Shown here: one piece after another, positions 5,030 through 6,655 of the stretch
Layout: each line of letters opens with the position of its first letter
How positions within the stretch are numbered: position 1 is the first letter of the stretch
Source: Deltaproteobacteria bacterium
GTDB lineage: Bacteria > Desulfobacterota > Syntrophia > Syntrophales > UBA2210
Length of the DNA: 6,655 nucleotides
NCBI GenBank assembly: GCA_030603465.1
Contig: JAUVXT010000148.1
Location: 1 to 6,655, forward strand
Direction of reading: 5' to 3'
Notes under the pieces: model-generated
Told to the model about the DNA's origin: nothing
Seen by the model: the letters and a program-made list of their open reading frames with translations, nothing else
Databases searched by the model: none
Program-made: the position numbers and the translations under genes

Positions 5030-5053
5030 AGATACAAGATAAAGGAGTGCATT

Positions 5054-5941
5054 ATGTTCGTGATCTTAGTCTTTATCGCCTTTATTACTTTGTGCATAAT
5101 CATAGTTAACCCTCTATTTCTTCTGGCTGGCGGCAGAATATTTAGGGTCAGTCAATTGACCTATAAAAAGGCTTTGTCAACTTGGTTGTTGATTTTACTT
5201 TTCGTAGTTTTACTGAGAATAGCCGCTGCGCTGTTTTACGCACTTGGAATTGGAAAAGTTTCAATTGAGATTTTAACTGGCATAGCCGCTTTTCTTATTG
5301 CCATGTGGATAATTAAGCGAAGATTTAATACAACAATGTTTCGTTCGATTGGAGTTTATCTAACTTCAATAGTTTTTGCTTTAGTTCTCGCATTATTCTT
5401 AACATCATTTGTTGTTCAGGCATACAAAATACCTTCCGGTGCCATGCGCCCTACCCTATTAGTCGGGGATCATATCCTGGTAAATAAGTTCATATACAGC
5501 GTAAAGATTCCATTTTCAGACATCACCCTTATCCCTGTCAAGGAGCCCAAGAGGGGGGATATCGTGGTCTTCATCTACCCCGAAGACCGTTCGAAGGATT
5601 TCATCAAGCGGCTCATTGGCGTCCCCGGGGACACGATCGAGATCCGCAAGAAGAGGATCATTCTCAACGGCCTTCCTTATAACGATAAGCACGGGGTGTA
5701 CGTGGACAACCTCATCATCCCCGGTGCCGTCCAGCCCCGCGACAATTTCGGACCGGTCAGGGTGCCGGAAGGTTCCTTCTTCGTCATGGGAGACAACCGC
5801 GATCACAGCTACGACAGCCGATTTTGGGGTTTTGTTGATAGAAGAGCAATAAAAGGAAAGGCCATTAATGTTTATTGGTCTTGGGATCGTAAATTAAACA
5901 GCGTGAGGTGGGACAGGATTGGGAAATATATTCACTACTGA
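5054..5941 (+). CDS. Signal peptidase I homologue with catalytic Ser replaced by Ala
   Basis: This 295-residue membrane protein of family S26 belongs to the group that cleaves leader peptides from exported proteins on the outer face of the inner membrane. Box B reads KIPSGAMRPTL: Ala130 (codon GCC at 5441-5443) sits where the nucleophilic serine should be, while Ser128 of the oxyanion region is kept. The general base Lys185 (FIKRLIGVPGD) and the final box (MGDNRDHSYDSRFWGF, 245-260) are intact. It is therefore probably inactive in peptide cleavage. About 95 extra N-terminal residues add roughly three membrane helices (about 1-24, 42-64, 70-88) before the usual anchor at 100-122. AGGAG precedes the ATG by seven bases. 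Bases 5521-5820 are much richer in GC than the rest, indicating a mosaic gene. It follows attC3, but no attC follows it, so it is not a proven cassette. Confidence 0.93.
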   Translation: MFVILVFIAFITLCIIIVNPLFLLAGGRIFRVSQLTYKKALSTWLLILLFVVLLRIAAALFYALGIGKVSIEILTGIAAFLIAMWIIKRRFNTTMFRSIGVYLTSIVFALVLALFLTSFVVQAYKIPSGAMRPTLLVGDHILVNKFIYSVKIPFSDITLIPVKEPKRGDIVVFIYPEDRSKDFIKRLIGVPGDTIEIRKKRIILNGLPYNDKHGVYVDNLIIPGAVQPRDNFGPVRVPEGSFFVMGDNRDHSYDSRFWGFVDRRAIKGKAINVYWSWDRKLNSVRWDRIGKYIHY

Positions 5942-6097
5942 TTCTTGAAATAATAAGAAACATAACACATATGAGCCGCACCTTTGTCAATAGGCAAAAA
6001 AATCCCTTGAGGGAAAAAGTATTTTCCCTCTTGTTCATTAACAAATCGAAGAACCTGTCTTCATTTCTAAAAGCGTGCTCGGCTTTGGCTTTGGGGG
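5942..6097. other. Intergenic region after the signal peptidase gene
   Basis: No coding region or attC is seen here. No RYYYAAC/GTTRRRY pair is present that would close a fourth cassette beginning at 5000. The stretch contains a hairpin at 6009-6030 and a short GGCTTT tandem at about 6081-6092, directly before the MITE-like element. Confidence 0.5.
6009..6030. terminator. Hairpin, possible terminator of the signal peptidase gene
   Basis: GAGGGAAAA (6009-6017) and TTTTCCCTC (6022-6030) form a perfect 9-bp stem with a 4-base loop, 68 bases after the stop codon. The stem has T residues in its right arm but only a weak T stretch after it, so termination is plausible but not certain. The A run at 5996-6002 could serve the opposite direction. 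Confidence 0.45.
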
Positions 6098-6280
6098 AAT
6101 TTCGGGGACAGTATACTTAATTATTGACATTTTATGAATACATGATAAGACTCATCTCACGGCACGTATAACAAGGATCATCGTACTGGGAATACCCCAC
6201 AATTTGCCGTGTTCTACGACGGCAAAAACCGGGTCCAAAAAAGAAGGATGTCGATAATTAGGCATACTGTCCCCGGAATT
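6098..6280. mobile_element. MITE-like element with 27-bp inverted ends
   Basis: The ends 6098-6124 and 6254-6280 are inverted copies matching at 24 of 27 positions; all three differences are transitions. Both contain CGGGGACAGTAT. I associate this end sequence with small repeats near REP-associated (Y1/IS200-like) transposases in Deltaproteobacteria, from memory only. Inside is another perfect hairpin, TTTGCCGT (6203-6210) with ACGGCAAA (6219-6226), and CACGGCA (6158-6164) also pairs with TGCCGTG (6205-6211). On the minus strand a 37-codon frame (6265-6152) lies wholly inside the element, beginning MPNYRHPSFLDPVF; it is too short to be a transposase. The element is 183 bp, non-autonomous, and sits between the signal peptidase and the toxin-antitoxin genes. 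Confidence 0.7.
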
Positions 6281-6308
6281 ACCGCATATAAGGAAGAATA
6301 AAAAAGTA

Positions 6309-6337
6309 TTGACTTCTTTTATACCATTGGTTATACT
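6309..6337 (+). promoter_or_regulatory. Promoter and candidate operator of the mazEF-like module
   Basis: TTGACT (6309-6314), a 17-base spacer and TATACT (6332-6337) form a strong sigma70 promoter with a start near 6344, just ahead of the antitoxin gene. The palindrome ACCATTGGT (6323-6331) lies between the two boxes, where an autoregulating ribbon-helix-helix antitoxin would bind. The operator role is inferred. Confidence 0.75.
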
Positions 6338-6366
6338 TATCAACAAATGATGGCGGTACATATCAA

Positions 6367-6615
6367 ATGGCAAATATGAAGACAGCAATATCGATTGAGA
6401 AATCCCTTTTTGAACAGATGAATGCTCTCGCAAAAAAATCAAAAATATCAAGAAGTCGTTTGTTTGCAATAGCTGCGCGGGAATTCATGCAGCGAAATAC
6501 AAATATCGATCTGCTAAAATCGCTTAACGCTGCATACGAAGATTTGCCTGAAATCGAACCGATTGTGGCTAAAATGCGATCAACTCATTACAAAATAGTT
6601 AAAGATCAATGGTAA
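6367..6615 (+). CDS. MazE-type ribbon-helix-helix antitoxin
   Basis: This 82-residue protein has an N-terminal ribbon-helix-helix DNA-binding fold. The beta strand is MKTAISIEKSLFEQM (residues 4-18), followed by helix ALAKKSKISRS and helix RLFAIAAREFMQR. The remaining C-terminal part (about 45-82) is acidic and probably disordered until it wraps around its toxin. It would neutralise the toxin and, together with it, repress the promoter at 6309-6337. The start at 6367 is preceded by GGCGG nine bases away; a second ATG at 6376 (MKTAI) is possible. Its TAA (6613-6615) overlaps the start of the toxin gene by seven bases, the coupled order usual in such modules. The partner's MazF-like start supports the MazE label; on sequence alone it would be only CopG/RHH-like. 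Confidence 0.86.
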   Translation: MANMKTAISIEKSLFEQMNALAKKSKISRSRLFAIAAREFMQRNTNIDLLKSLNAAYEDLPEIEPIVAKMRSTHYKIVKDQW

Positions 6616-6655
6616 TTAATCAGGGCGATGTTTTTTGGATAGATTTCGGCGAACC
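6609..6655 (+). CDS. MazF/PemK-type toxin (5' end only)
   Basis: Only the first 15 codons are present before the window ends, reading MVINQGDVFWIDFGE. The pattern GDVxWIDFGEP is the standard opening strand of MazF/PemK endoribonucleases, which cut mRNA at short sequence motifs. The ATG (6609-6611) overlaps the end of the antitoxin gene, and the overlap also explains the lack of a separate ribosome site. Completeness and catalytic residues cannot be judged. The label rests on this short motif and the antitoxin in front. Confidence 0.8.
   Translation, partial: MVINQGDVFWIDFGE

Noticed and set aside
5516..5806. Minus-strand frame of 96 codons inside the signal peptidase gene
   Set aside because: It is a shadow caused by the GC-rich block; the plus frame has clear conserved boxes.
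5054..5941. Signal peptidase as a fourth integron cassette
   Set aside because: Although it follows attC3, no attC with an R'' complementary to TTACCTGG is found after it, so cassette status is unproven.
6124..6150. Promoter at TTGACA inside the repeat element
   Set aside because: No acceptable -10 box lies at 16-18 bases spacing.
6152..6469. Minus-strand 105-codon frame
   Set aside because: It runs through the antitoxin gene, its promoter and the inverted-repeat element; no domain is seen.

Overview
The window looks like a piece of chromosome from a sulfate-reducing member of the Desulfobacterota (the former Deltaproteobacteria). The main reason is that its left end carries two marker genes of dissimilatory sulfite reduction: the end of dsrC, with both conserved C-terminal cysteines, and a complete dsrD. 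The species cannot be told from what is here.

Layout. (1) Positions 1-2585 are ordinary, moderately GC-rich chromosome: the 3' end of dsrC (+), a strong shared terminator, convergent dsrD (-) with its own sigma70 promoter, a two-gene minus-strand operon (small unrecognised protein, then a nitrilase-superfamily hydrolase), a DUF2784 membrane protein (+), and a 35-residue remnant of a TRAP-transporter large permease (dctM, -) that stops abruptly. (2) Positions about 2590-5005 are AT-richer and form an integron-type cassette array without an integrase in the window (CALIN-like). There are three attC sites (3693-3785, 4318-4373, 4879-5005). The left end of each cassette is complementary to the R'' box of its own attC, which fixes three cassettes: 2740-3779 (Cys-rich unknown protein), 3780-4367 (membrane-anchored unknown protein) and 4368-4999 (lone PIN-domain protein). 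A near-consensus promoter at 2608-2636 points into the array, like an integron Pc. (3) Positions 5006-5941 hold an unusual hairpin at the last attC boundary and a signal peptidase I homologue. In this protein the catalytic serine is alanine, and a sharply bounded block of about 300 bp with high GC sits inside an AT-rich gene. (4) Positions 5942-6366 have no gene but contain a terminator-like hairpin and a MITE-like element of about 183 bp with 27-bp inverted ends. (5) Positions 6309-6655 hold a MazEF-type toxin-antitoxin module: promoter, ribbon-helix-helix antitoxin, and the first 15 codons of the overlapping toxin.

How it fits together. The left part is host sulfur metabolism and housekeeping. 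From about 2590 rightwards the sequence is accessory DNA that has broken a dctM gene: a cassette array, a mosaic and probably catalytically dead signal peptidase, a small repeat element and a toxin-antitoxin pair. The most distinctive features are the integrase-less array with a recognisable left junction, and the Ser-to-Ala mosaic signal peptidase next to it.
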